Origin: Elgaria multicarinata webbii
Lineage: Eukaryota > Chordata > Lepidosauria > Squamata > Anguidae
Length of the DNA: 64,000 nt
Assembly (NCBI RefSeq): GCF_023053635.1
Contig: NC_086188.1
Span: 3,117,001 to 3,181,000 of the forward strand
Reading direction: 5' to 3'
Both the position numbers and the translations under genes were made by a program. Below are positions 12,415-24,500 of the stretch, piece by piece; the stretch's first letter is position 1, and every line of letters starts with the position of its first letter. The notes under the pieces were generated by a model. It was not told the origin of the DNA. It made no database searches and saw nothing but the letters and a program-made list of their open reading frames with translations.

Positions 12415-12664
12415 TAAAATAATTTATTATTTTTATTTTATGTATTACATTTTTATACCGCCCAATAGCCGAAGCTCTCTGGGCGGTTCACAAAAATTAA
12501 AACCACGAAGAGCATAAAAACAACCGACAAATTTAAAACACAAATACAGTATAAAAAGCACAAGCAGAATAAAAGCACACAGCAAAAATTAATATAGGTT
12601 AAAATATGAGATTAAAAAAGCAAAGTTTAAATTTAAGTTAAATTAGGTGTTAAAAAACTGAGAA

Positions 12665-12665
<1 letters not shown>
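12415..12665 (-). mobile_element. L2 3'UTR
   Basis: TACCGCCCAATAGCCGAAGC and following AT-rich L2 3'UTR in reverse, bordered by an (AAT)n run at about 12667-12701. Confidence 0.75.
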
Positions 12666-12702
<37 letters not shown>

Positions 12703-12794
12703 AGTTAATGCTTACTCAGAAGTAAATATAGATTACTATATAGATATAGATATAAATATAAATATAGATTACTATAAATATAGAAGTAAATTAT

Positions 12795-12902
12795 TAGATT
12801 GTAAGCCTATGCGGCAGGGTCTTGCTATTTACTGTGTATAATCTGTACAGCACCATGTACATTGATGGTGCTATATAAATAAATAATAATAATAATAATA
12901 AT
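12795..12902 (+). mobile_element. LINE tail, second L2-like subfamily
   Basis: GATTGTAAGCCTATGCGGCA, then GTACAGCACCATGTACATTG, and an ATAAATAAT tail. The same tail appears at 14.76, 34.1 and 53.2 kb. Confidence 0.65.
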
Positions 12903-13210
12903 CCTGATTGCAGGTGAAGATGCAACAGCATGGTGGAAATGCACAATCTTTTATTTGGTTTTTTTTAACATGCTTGGCTTGCAAAGTCTTCAGGCCACAA
13001 GTTTCTGGGATCTGAACAAGCTACAACTGCACAGTTTTAAAAGTCAGCGGTAGAGAGCTGCCAGATTTGGACATGCCTGGCGAGAGAGAGAAAAATGTTT
13101 TCTCTCCATAAATTACGATGTCAGTTTCCCAAATCCATCAATTCAGCCAAAGAGAGACGCTGACCAGAACGCGTACATGTAATTTAAAAGTGGTGCTCTG
13201 TATTTTGGGT

Positions 13211-13618
13211 TCCTTTTCTGTAGGTGCAGACAAGGGCAGCTGAAAAGATGGGGGGGGGGGTTCAAGCCATCCCCTCCCTCCGCCCCCAGGAGGGAAGGTT
13301 GCAATGTTTGGGACTGTTTAGCTTGGAAAAAAGGAGGGGAGACCTGACAGAGGTGTACGAAATTATGCCTGGGGTGGAGGATGTGGAGAGGAAGGCATTT
13401 TTCTCCCTCTCTGAAAATACTAGAACCCAAGGGGGTCCTCCCATGAAGCTGATTGGGGGGAGATTCAAGACAGACAAGAGGAAGGACTTTTTCACATGGC
13501 ACATAGTTAAACTACGGAACTCACTACCACAAGATGTAGAGATGGCCACCAATTTGGATGGCTTTAAAAGGGGGGTGGACGAATTCTTGGAGGAGAAGGC
13601 TATCAATAGCTACTAGTC
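13211..13618 (+). mobile_element. CR1 LINE fragment
   Basis: GGACTGTTTAGCTTGGAAAA, then GGAACTCACTACCACAAGAT, then GGCTTTAAAAGGGG: the 3' region of a reptile CR1 subfamily. A short in-frame pseudo-ORF is not a host gene. Confidence 0.75.
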
Positions 13619-13633
13619 CTGATGGCTATGTCA

Positions 13634-13957
13634 TTAGGGTGACCCTATGAAAAGGAGGACAGGGCTCCTGTATCTTTAACAGTTGCATAGACAAGGGAAT
13701 TTCAGCAGGTGTCATTTGTATAGATGAAGAACCTGGTGAAATTCCCTCTTCATCACAGCCGTTAAAGCTGCAGGAGCTATACTAGAGTGACCAGGTTTAA
13801 AAGAGGGCAGGGCTCCTGCAGCTTTAACGGCTGTGATGAAGATTAAATTCCACCAGGTTCCCCATATATACAAATGACACCTGCTGAAATTACCTTTTCA
13901 ATACAACGGTTAAAGATACAGGAGCCCGGTCCTCCTTTTCATAGGGTCACCCTAGGC
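13634..13957. mobile_element. MITE-A inverted dimer (Tc1/mariner-like)
   Basis: Begins TAGGGTGACCCTATGAAAAG and ends with its reverse complement, flanked by TA. At the centre (about 13790) an internal CTAGAGTGACCAG marks where two roughly 165-bp monomers meet head to head. Confidence 0.7.
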
Positions 13958-14030
13958 CAGCCTTCCTCAACCTGGGGCGCTCCAAATGTGTTGGACTACA
14001 ACTCCCAGAATGCCCCAGCAGGCATGATCC
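13958..14030 (+). mobile_element. hAT MITE, single arm
   Basis: CAGCCTTCCTCAACCTGGGG with a GACTACAACTCCCAGAATGC arm. The second arm is lost. It directly abuts the MITE-A dimer. Confidence 0.6.
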
Positions 14031-14107
14031 AGCAGGGCTTCTGTCCTTATGGTCAGGATCATTCAAGGGGCTTTCCATGTACAGCAGAAACATATCGCTC
14101 AATGCAA

Positions 14108-14165
14108 GATGTATGCTGGGTGACTTTGGGCCAGTCACTGACACGCCACCTAATTTACCTTACAC
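14108..14165 (+). mobile_element. SINE-B fragment
   Basis: GGGTGACTTTGGGCCAGTCA and a short flank only. Confidence 0.55.
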
Positions 14166-14374
14166 AGTTAAAGCTGCAGGAGCCCTGCCCTCTTTAGCTA
14201 GAGTGACCAGATACAAAAGAGGGCAGGGCACCTGCAGCTTTAACTGTTGTGATGAAGAGGGAATTCCACCAGGTTCTCCATATATACAAATGACACCTGC
14301 TGAAATTCCCTTTTCTATACAACTGCTAAAGATACAGGAGCCCGGTCCTCTTTTTCATAGGGTCACCCTAGATC
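14160..14374 (+). mobile_element. MITE-A, truncated inverted dimer
   Basis: A complete monomer from TAGAGTGACCAGATACAAAA to GGGTCACCCTA at about 14200-14374, preceded by the stub of an inverted second monomer (GTTAAAGCTGCAGGAGCC). Confidence 0.65.
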
Positions 14375-14758
14375 CAGTGGCCAAATTTCACTAGAGGATC
14401 AGCTCAAAAACCATTAAAACACCCTTGCAGAAAGTATGACTGTCAAAAGCCTAAAGGAAAGAGCTAGAAGTCCATTCAGTCCGGCATCCTGCTGTTTGTT
14501 TCCAGGTGGCCGACAGGTAGGCTCCAAAGGTAGCACCCTCCCTCTCCTGCCTGACCCCCCCACCAAGAAATGGGTGTGATAAAAACATCACGTTTGCCTC
14601 TAAAACACATGAAGCTCTATAAAGCCATAACGTCCCCTACGAGACTCATCATTCCAATTGCCCATGCACGCCGGGGATGATGGGATTTGCACTTCAACTC
14701 AGCCCGGCCTCCCATCCCTTTGCCAAGCCATCTAAGGCCAGGGCTGAGAACTACAAGT

Positions 14759-15011
14759 TCAACCGCAGCTTTTAAAGCTCAGCTAAAAACTTTTCTTCCT
14801 ATAGCTTTTAAAACTTGATTTTGTTCTGACTTTATACTGTTAGTTTTACCCTACCCAGTGCCTGTTTACCCTACCCTGTGCCTGTTTGCATTCTCTTCCC
14901 CTCCTTATTGTTTTATTATGATTTTATTAGAATGTAACCCTATGCGGCAGGGTCTTGCTATTTACTGTTTTACTCTGTACAGCACCATGTACATTGATGG
15001 TGCTATATAAA

Positions 15012-15042
<31 letters not shown>

Positions 15043-15053
15043 TAATAATAATG
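14759..15053 (+). mobile_element. LINE 3' end, second L2-like subfamily
   Basis: Carries the CCTATGCGGCAGGGTCTTGC, CATGTACATTGATGGTGC and ATAAATAAAT tail, ending in (AAT)n. Confidence 0.7.
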
Positions 15054-15059
15054 GTGGAG

Positions 15060-15160
15060 GCGAGTCCTCTAAAGCTGGATGCGCTGGACTACCCATCCCA
15101 GCATCCCCTGGCAGCCATGGGAGTCCAACACATCCGGAAAGCGCTAAGTTGGAGAAAGGT
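15060..15160. mobile_element. Decayed hAT-like MITE
   Basis: CTGGACTACCCATCCCAGC faces GGGAGTCCAACACATCCGG; weak hairpin. Confidence 0.4.
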
Positions 15161-15227
15161 GACCTAAAAAGGGCCTCCCTTTGAAACACCAACCACTTGG
15201 CGTCTGAGCATGGGCAGAGAACATTTC

Positions 15228-15301
15228 CCCCGGAGCAGGGGGTTGGACTCGATGGCCTTATAGGCCCCTTCCAACTCTACTATTCTGTGATTCTATGATT
15301 C
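15228..15301 (+). mobile_element. CR1 3' terminus
   Basis: GAGCAGGGGGTTGGACTCGA through the ATTCTGTGATTCTATGATTC octamer-like tail. Confidence 0.8.
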
Positions 15302-16080
15302 CTCCCTCCCCCACCCACATACCTGAGCGGGGCTTGCAGGTAACCTTTGGTCCCGAAGGCTGCGCATTCCTCCCCCTCCCCAAAACAAATCACCCCTCCC
15401 TCTTTTCTCTTACGAATCACCGAACTTTGCAGGCGGGGAAGAGGAGCGAAGAGTTTGCGAAGTTTGGGGGCACCCCCAAACTTTTGGGGACGGAGGGCGG
15501 GGGTCCTTCCTTCCCGCCCCCTCCCGTGTCCTTTGGCCAAAGGTACCCCCTCCCCCCCTCCCCACACACACACCTAGGAAGGGGCAGGGGCAGGGGGACG
15601 GGGACCCCCCCCCCCGACCCCGAGGGGGAAGAAGCGACCCTACCTGGAGCCCCAGCCGGCCGAGCGACGGACCGGCCCCCCGGGTGGGCGAGCCTCCCCC
15701 AGCGCCGCCCCCATCCCGGCCTGACCAGGAGGCGCCTCCTTCCTCCTGCCTCTCACGAGAGCTGGGCGTGGGGCGGGGTGGGCGCAGGACGCCTGGGTCC
15801 TCCCGTGGCGTCCCGCGCCCTGCCTCCTTGCTCGCGAGGAGGCGCGCGCGGGGAGCCGCCTGGGGCGCGTTTCCTCGGAAGGCGGCGTTCCCCCCCCCCC
15901 TCCGGGGCTTCCTCGCAGGTAAGCGTCCTGGGGGATGGGGCGCGAGAGCGTGCGCAAATCCGGCTTACTCGGGAGTAGGAACCACGAGGGTCGGGGAGGA
16001 GTCCTGCGCGCCTGTTCGTGCGGCCGGGATCGCAGCCTCGCTCACGTGCCTCTGGCACGGGTTTGCAAAATGCTGGTTTT
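15280..16080. promoter_or_regulatory. CpG-rich island, candidate promoter
   Basis: A GC- and CpG-rich block stands out from its flanks. Minus-strand donor-like sites lie at 15642 (CCAG|GTAGGG) and 15323 (CAG|GTATGTG); a plus-strand donor lies after 15918 (CGCAG|GTAAGC). A minus-strand ATG at 15367 opens 15 codons up to the 15323 donor. It may be the first exon region of the unidentified minus-strand gene to the left, or a bidirectional promoter. Which strand is used cannot be decided from sequence. Confidence 0.45.
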
Positions 16081-16499
16081 CTCTTTAAATTGGGGGATTC
16101 TGCAAACTTTTCGGTTTCATAGGATTCTTCAGTGGAAAGGAAGCAGAGGCTCCCCCTCCCCCCTTGCTTTAGAATAGCTTTCCCCAAACTGGTGACCTCC
16201 AGAAGTCTTGGCCCACAACTTCCATGCCTGGCTGGGGGAGCCTTGTGGCTGCATTTCCCCCTCTCTTTGCTGAAGAATTCCGTGAAACTTACCCGCTTTG
16301 CACTGTTCCTCCATGAACCTCCACTGGTCTGATTCAAGTGTTCGTTTTATTTCTCTTGCTATTGCCTCTTCTCCATCTACTGGAGTAAGGAGAAATAAGG
16401 GACGTGCCTCTGAGGATGTGAAGAGCGTGTTTTCCTCACCCCCTGAGTAAATCCCACAACCGGATGCTGCATGTTTGGGATTGTAAGGAAAAAGACTTC

Positions 16500-16690
16500 C
16501 CAGCTGGAAATCTTTTTGTAAGCATTTACTGTTTTAACTGTGATTTTATTGTGTATGTTTTTATTGCTTTTAATGTTTTAAACTGTTTCTATGTATTTTA
16601 TTGTTGTAGGCTGCCTTGTGAGGCCTTCTGCCCTGAAAGGTGGCCAAAAAATGTTTTAAATAAATAAAATAAATGAATAACTAAATAAAT
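16500..16690 (+). mobile_element. LINE 3' tail
   Basis: AT-rich 3'UTR, then GGCTGCCTTGTGAGGCCTTC and an AAATAAATAAA tail. Family not certain. Confidence 0.5.
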
Positions 16691-17955
16691 GTGCAAGTGT
16701 GTGTAGCCAGAGGGATATTATTCTACTCCTCTTCCCCAAAAGTTCAGTTTTCACTTTTTTTAAAAAAATAAAAAGTTTCTAGTCCCCTTGTTTTGATATA
16801 AGTGCAGAATTCTTCGCCATCATTCATGAAGCAGCCACCTGGTTCTGAGCTCCACTTACCCACCTGTGAAATGGCGCTGTGACAATTAATGAGCACTAGT
16901 TACTTGTTTTTAAATGTTTCTAAAAGTAACTTCCATTGAATTCACTTTCATTCCACGGCCTGGCTTTAGCTCCAGGTTGTCTGCAAGGATTCACCTTCAC
17001 TTATGCACTCTGGTGTAATCTCTCCACTGCAATATTTATGGGCAACTTTCAGCTGGAAAAAGCTGGTGTTCTTGGCCCCTCCCACTTTTGCCTTCAGCTC
17101 CGCCCACTCTGGAATGTGGCCTCGAATGGAATCCCACTCTCGGACTAAAACCGGTCCTAGCATCCCAGTGTTATGTAGTATGTCAGGATGCTGCTGCAGG
17201 AAACCCAAGAATTGCTCCTCAGCGTCTTCTGGATGGGGCCTGGGAAACTCTCCACTTGGGTGTCTCTCTCTGGGCTGGGGCCTGATCCTGCTGGGCCCAG
17301 GCCAAAGCCCCCTGGCTTTCTTCTCTCTCTCTCTGTCGTCTTTTCCTTCCTCCAACCCTGCAGTTTCCAGAGAGCAAAAGGCAGGGAGTTAATCGCCCTT
17401 GGAATGCAGCTGCGGCCAGCAAGAGCTCAGCGCCTGGCCAGGATTAGGACGCAAGGTGGGGTGGATGTAGGAAGGGAGAGCTAAGAAGCAAGCCTACTGT
17501 GGGGGTGGGTGGGAAGGGTATTTCTGCAAACTTGGGGTTCCCCAGGCCTGCTGGTGCACCCCTCCTGTGCGTGGGTGGTGTCATTTTGGCTACGGAAAGC
17601 CCTACAATGCCACACTCTTGAGAGCTAGTGCCTTAATCCTGTAAATGGTCAGATAGGATAGCATGTGTGAATAAAGTGGCAGGTAGCACCACCTGCTGGT
17701 GGAATATAGGAAAGTCAGGCTTCGGGGGGATGGCTTTGTGTTGTAAGGACGTTGGACATTATAAAATCCTGGTTAGCAACAAGACAAGAGTGAGGAATTG
17801 TGGGGCAAGCAGTTCCCAAGCTAGCATAACTCATGTAACATTTGCTTAATTTGTATCTTTTTGTATAATTTAATTTCTGCCAGTTTTACTATTACTTTAC
17901 ACGGTGCATTCTGGCTTTGCTATCAGAGATGCTACCCATCTCTAAGACTGGAAGT
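16691..17955. other. Intergenic, no clear feature
   Basis: No familiar repeat and no supported exon between the left CpG island and the CR1 at 18 kb. Confidence 0.35.
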
Positions 17956-17956
17956 C

Positions 17957-18525
17957 TTGTTCATAGAATCATAGTAGAGTTGGAAGGGGCCTATAAGGCC
18001 ATCGAGTCCAACCCCCTGCTCAATGCAGGAACCCACCTTAAAGCGTCCCTGACAGGTGGTTGTCCAGCTGCCTCTTGAAGGCCTCTAAGTGTGGGAAAGA
18101 CCACAACCTTTCTAGGTCACTGGTTCCATTGTCGTACTGCTCTAACAGTCAGGAAGTTTTTCCTGATGTCCAGCCGGAATCTGGCTTCCTTTAACTTGAG
18201 CCCGTTATTCCGTGTCCTGCACTCTGGGAGGATCGAGAAGAGATCCTGGCCTTCCTCTGTGTGACAACCTTTTAAGTATTTGAGGAGCGCTCTCATGTCT
18301 CCCCTCAATCTTCTCTTCTCCAGGCTAAACATGCCCAGTTCTTTCAGTCTCTCTTCATAGGACTTTGTTTCCAGACCCCTGATCATCCTAGTTGCCCTCC
18401 TCTGAACTCGCTCCAGCTTGTCTGCGTCCTTCTTGAAGTGTGGAGCCCAGAACTGGACGCAATACTCTAGATGAGGCCTAACCAGTGCTGAATAGGGGGG
18501 AACCAGTACCTCACGCGATTTGTTC
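17957..18525 (-). mobile_element. CR1 LINE 3' region
   Basis: AGAATCATAGTAGAGTTGGA tail in reverse, followed by the standard CR1 3' region (CAGTCAGGAAGTTTTTCCTG). Confidence 0.85.
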
Positions 18526-18766
18526 ATCCGTGCTTTAAGCTTCTGAGAATTCACCAGGCATGACCCACATATTTTCAAGCCTAACTTCATAAGGACTAGG
18601 AGCGTACTTTTGTTCAAACAACAACGCCCTAGCTTCGGCTTCGAATGCCACATTGTTTGCACAAAACCACCACAACACCGTTTTCTCATTGTCTGCAACG
18701 GAGGTGCCGAGTCTCAATTCCACAAATAAATTCCAGGACGCAGCCACGCATTTCTCCTCATTGGGT

Positions 18767-18772
18767 TTTATT
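18767..18772 (-). terminator. GLTP: Candidate GLTP poly(A) signal
   Basis: AATAAA on the minus strand about 760 nt past the GLTP stop codon, at the edge of a CR1 fossil. It is the best hexamer I see in the expected range, implying a 3'UTR of about 0.75 kb. Other signals further left cannot be excluded. Confidence 0.3.
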
Positions 18773-19527
18773 TCAGTTTTTGGTTTTCTCCGTTGCTACT
18801 CTAAAAAATAAGGCTTGGAGTTGCAGCGGCCAACTTAAGGCCTAAAATGGTTCTTGTACCTCGCAAACCAACATCGCAAAGCAACAAGAGGTTAAATATT
18901 GCAGGTAGTTCTCAGCCGGAGGCTAGTTATCCCTGAAAGAAACAGCTGTGAAAAGGGGAGAAAGATATTTTGACCCCCACGAGGTTAAAAAATGTCACTC
19001 AGGCAAGGGCAGGCTGGTTTTTGTGCAAAACACGCGCGCACACGCACACACACACACTCACTCTGCTGGCATTTGTTACAGAGAAAGATCTGCTGACACG
19101 CGCCCGACAGCAATAAACACTCCAAAGTGCAACCTGCCGTACCTATTGCACATCATAGCAACCCAACGTACCTGTTACGCATCTAACTATACAGGCAATG
19201 CAAATATACAGAAGTTAGAGGAAGATACATCCTTACAAGAAATATAATATAGTACCAGTTAGATAAGCGTTGTCAGACGCCTGAGACCGGTTTTAAATAA
19301 ATTCTCTAGATAAAGATTATGAAACAGTTTTAAAGTTCCAGCTCTTGAGTAGACAGGACAAACGCTTCAAGGGACATCCCAGAGATGGTCATTATTGCTT
19401 CGGTTTGGGTTGGAAACATTCCTCCATCAAGAAGATTCAGACTCAGCCACGGACAGGGATTAGGACAGGGTTTAGGAACTTTTTTTGTTGAAGGAAGATA
19501 GGAGTGCCTCCTCGAGGCTTTTCCCCG

Positions 19528-19995
19528 TCAAGCCTTGTAGTCGAGTTCAGCGTTCATTTTTGTGTACATTTCAAAAATTGCATCCAGGATGGGAGTCGCT
19601 TTCTGTAGGAACTGGTGGATTTTTTCCAGCGTCTCCTCCTCTTTCACCACTTTGCCTTTTTCGAGGGCTTTAAAGAGATCCGATCGGTACGGGAGAACGT
19701 ACAAAGACCCCTGGTTGAAGAAAAACACACGTTAGAAGTCTTCTTAGGATGGATTAAACAGGCCTGGAATAAAAACACCTGCTCTCTGGTTTTGTACTCG
19801 TTTCTCACGTTCGGATCATGGTACTTCACTTTAAAACTACCAGAATCCTCTTGTTTTTTCCTCCCTGACTCTCGTTTCACCCAGTTAAACTGGTTTTATG
19901 GATGTGCCCACGCAGGGTCAAATCGTGAAGCGTGCAGAAAAAGTGGTACCATTCCTTTTCCCACAGCTTTACAGGAAATAAACCATAAGAGAATG

Positions 19996-20044
<49 letters not shown>

Positions 20045-21494
20045 TCTCTTTTCTCGCTCGTGGTGGTCTTTCGAGATGGACATGACGGGCTTTGCCAAGC
20101 CATGCTGCCTTTTACCGATTCAGGAATTTCCTGGCATTTGAGCACGTTTAAGTACGACTGCTTTCTGGATGTCAGTGAGGAGGTATTTTGGTAGGCCCAG
20201 TTTCTGAAGATTTTCTGTATAGTTTTTTAATGTGATGCTGCTGACGGAAGTGACTAACTCTGACCTTTTCCTGTTGCCATAGTTCTTTAACTTCCATAGC
20301 CAGTGGTGTATATTTCTCTCTTTTCCTCTTCTACAACATTTTGTCATTCGGTATTGCTATGTCAATAAGGTATGTGTGTTTTTCTCTTTTTTTGTCTATG
20401 AATTGTTCTGTCCCAGTATATTTTATGATCTGCGTTTTCCAAGATCGTTTTGGGTAAGTATGTACAGAATGGTGAGGTTGTTTGATGTAGCTGAATTTTA
20501 TGGCCAATTATTGATGAATTATTTTGGCAGCTGTACTGTGTCTGTCCATATAGTCCATTCCGGCCTGAATTTTACATCCTCCTGTTACATGGTGGGTCTT
20601 CAACCTGTTCTGGATGGGGTTGTACTCCCCGTGAAGGAACAAGTTCGTAGCTTGGGGGTTCTCCTAGAACCATCTTTGTCACTTGAAGCTCAGGTGGCCT
20701 CGGTGGCACGGAGTGCTTTCTACCAACTTCAGTTGGTGGCCCAGCTACGCCCCTATCTGGACAGGGATAACCTAGCTTCAGTTGTCCATACTCTGGTAAT
20801 CTCCAAATTAGATTACTGCAATGCCCTCTATGTGGGGCAGCCTTTGAAGACGGTTTGGAAGCTGTAGCTTGTGCAAAATGCAGCAGCCAAATTGATAACT
20901 GGAACAAGGAGGTTTGAACATATAACACTGATTCTGGCCCGCTTGCATTGGCTGCCTATACATTTCCGAGCCCAATTCAAGGTGCTGGTTTTAACCTATA
21001 AAGCCTTACATGGCTTGGGATCACAATACCTGATGCAACGCCCCTCCCAACATGAACCTACCCTTACACTGCGCTCAACATCTAAGGTCCTCCTCCGAGT
21101 GCCTACTCCAAGGGAAGCTCGGAGGATGGCAACAAGGGAGAGGGCCTTTTCAGTGGTGGCCCCCTAATTATGGAATGATCTCCCCAACGAGGCTCGCCTG
21201 GCGCCAACATTGTTATCTTTTCGGCGCCAGATCAAGACTTTTCTCTTCTCCCAGGCATTTAACAGCATTTAACAACGCTAAGTTTGTTTTTTAACGGACC
21301 CCAGAACTGTTGTTTTTTAAATGGATACCGTTGTTTTTATACTGTTTATGTTTTTGATGGTTTTAAATTTTGTATACTTTTGAATGTTCACTGTTTTTAA
21401 CTTTTGTAAACTGCCCAGAGAGCTTCGGCTATGGGGCGGTCTATAAATGTAATAAATCAAATCAAATCAAATGTTAAATTCTCCTGTTACCCAT

Positions 21495-21529
<35 letters not shown>

Positions 21530-24500
21530 TATTATTATTATTCCATCAATGCATATGGCACTGTACAGGATAAAAGAATTAAAACAACAACTCCCTGCCA
21601 CAGAGGTGTACGTTCTGATAATGAATGTCAGCATATTCCTAGGGAGAATCGACCGTAATTAATAGCCAGATGGCCTTTGAACTGGTAGTGTTAGAACAGC
21701 CTTCCTCAACCTGGGGCGCTCCAGATGTGTTGGACTGCATCTCCCAGAATGCCCCAGCCAGCTGGCTGGGGCATTCTGGGAGTTGTAGTCCAACACATCT
21801 GGAGCGCCCCAGGTTGAGGAAGGCTGTGTTATAAGCTCCTCCATCCACACCCCCACCCCAAAGAGCACACGTGTTATTCCAGATAAGGAACAGATACAGC
21901 CACGATGCCCTGCTAATGGGCATCTCAAAGGCGTAGAGACCCAGCAGCGGTCCTCAAGCTGGTATCCTCCAGATGTCATGGACTTCAGCTCCCATCACCC
22001 CCACCAGCATGGCCAATGGTCAGGACTGCCAGGAGGTGTAGTCCCAAACCCCTCTGAATCCGCTTGACCCTCACCAAGAAAAGCCTCTGCAGCATCCAGC
22101 CGTGGTACTTCCTCAGCGCCAACTCGTAGGCTTTGGTGGCGTTGACCCGGATGAGGTTGGGGTTCTCCTCGTCCCGATCGCCATCGCAAAGGCTCTGCAT
22201 CAAAACCTGGATGAACTTCAGGCCCCTGCGTGTGGGGTGGGGGGGGGGGGTGGAAGAGAGAGAAAGGGAAGGGAGGGGCGGAAACCAACATTTGTGAGGG
22301 CCCGGCGGACTTGTTCTTATCAAGGCTGTGGAATTGCTGAAGGATTGGAAAGAGGACAGAAGTGGTGGCAGAAAGTGGCCAGACCTGCTGGCCAGGTCTG
22401 GCAGGCACATCCCTTTCTTAGGAGCAGTACAGGTCACCATGCCGATAATGTCCACGTTATCACCCAGTAACATTTTGTGAGTGGCTATTTATTTATTTAT
22501 TTATTTATTGCATTTATATACCGCATTCCCCGTAGTAACCTATGGCTGCGAGAGCTGGAGCATAAGGAAGGCTGAGAGAAGGAAGATAGATGCTTTTGAA
22601 TTGTGGTGTTGGAGGAAAATTCTGAGAGTGCCTTGGACCGCAAGAAGATCAAACCGGTCCATATTCCAGGAAATAAAGCCAGACTGCTCACTTGAGGGAA
22701 TGGCATTGAAGGCAAAACGGAAGTACTTTGGCCACCTAATGAGAAGACAGGATACCCTGGAGAAGAGGCTGATGCTAGGGAAAGTGGAAGGCAAAAGGAA
22801 GAGGGGCCGACCAAGGGCAAGATGGAGGGATGAGATTCTGGAGGAGACAGACTTGACCTTGGGGGAGCTGGGGGTGGCGACGGCCGACAAAAGGCTCTGG
22901 CGTGGACTGGTCTATGAAGTCACGAAGAGTCGGAAGCGACTGAACGAATAAACAACAAAAAAAGCCGAAGCTCTCTGGGCGGTTTACAAACTGTTAAGGG
23001 AATTTTCACTGTCTGTACTTGTCACCTTTCAATTCCCACTGACAATACAGTTTGCATCTCTGGCCCTCGTGCACGTGGATCTGCCAATTTGAGGGCGACA
23101 TTTCCTTAGGAGAGCTTGTGCCTGACTCACAGAATCATAGAATAGTAGAGTCGGAAGGGGCCTGTAAGGCCATCGAGTCCAACCCCCTGCTCAATGCGGG
23201 AGTCCATCTCTTGGTCTTTTAAGGTGCCACAAGATTCTTTTGTCTTTTTTTTTTAGTTTTTTTTTTTTTACAGGTGATAGATACATTGCGATGGGCGCTA
23301 AACGGTTAGACGTCTTCTTGAAGTCTAACAGTTACACTGCTTCTTGATACACGGGCCGTTTGGGGGCATGTTCTGAATAGGAAAAAGTCCTCGAGGAAGG
23401 GGAAGGACAAGGCAATGATAGCACTCTTCAAATACCTAAGAGGTTGTCCCACAGAGGAGGGCCAGGGTCTCTTCTCCATCATCCCAGAGTGAAGGACACG
23501 GAATAACAGGCTCAAGTTACAGGAAGCCAGATTCCGGCTGGACATCAGGAAAAACTTCCTGACTGTTAGAGCAGTACGACAATGGAACCAGTGACCCTGG
23601 GAGGTTGTGGGCTCTCCCACACTAGAGGCCTTCAAGAGGCAGCTGGACAACCATCTGTCAGGGATGCTTTAGGGTGGATTCCTGCATTGAGCAGGGGGTT
23701 GGACTCGATGGCCTTGTGGGCCCCTTCCAACTCTACTGTTCTATGATTCAATGATCATCCAGACCTCTCCCTGTGTCAGGAGACCCAGCAGTTCAAGTGC
23801 AGGAGAAGGAAAAGGAGGGCGACGTGGGGTTCGGTTATTCCATCCACAGGGGGCAAACAAGACATGCTTCCCACCTCCCATCCCGTCTAGCTCACTTCAC
23901 CCTTTTTTAACCCAGTACCGTATCAGCCGCTGAGCAATCCTGCATCACAGAGGAGTCCATTAACCTCACCCTGCCCACTCACCCACCCACCCACCCTGCA
24001 AAAAACAACGGCAGCTTCCAGACGGCGTCTCACCTCTTCAGCCACATGAGCGCCAACGTCGCCCCGACCTTGGGCCAGGTGGAGCCGTACATCTCCTTCT
24101 CCCCTTCCAAGATGTTCTGCAGCGTTTTGAACTTGGTCGGATTCGTATTATAAACAGCTCGTATTTTCTGAAATCGGAACAAGCCAAAGCTCAGCCTAAA
24201 TCGGACACAGGAAGAGCCTGGGAACAGTTGACAAAGACCGTCGGGGCATGGTGGGGGGACGGACGACTCCCATTCTCCCTTTTTTAAAAAATCCATTTTA
24301 ATTGCTATGTTTTTGTTGTTTTTATTCTATTTTATCTTGTACGGCGCTCCAAAATTCTGAATGGGGAGCGGTATTATAAACATCGTAAATAAATAAAAAG
24401 AATCACAGCCGGTTTCATCACCCTTTCCTTTCCGCGTCTAACTCTTATTTTGGTGCGCAGGGCCGCAGAAGAAGGTTTTTGCTGCTATAACTTGAACGTT

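Noticed and set aside
15640-15957. 105-codon Arg/Pro/Gly-rich minus-strand frame starting at an ATG
   Set aside because: Typical of chance frames in CpG islands; more likely 5'UTR or promoter.
18117-18698. 193-codon minus-strand frame ([20 protein letters not shown] and following)
   Set aside because: End of a CR1 ORF2 running into its 3'UTR, not a host gene.
1-19500. TRPV4, expected by synteny
   Set aside because: No ankyrin-repeat or pore-region signature in any frame. If present it lies left of the window.
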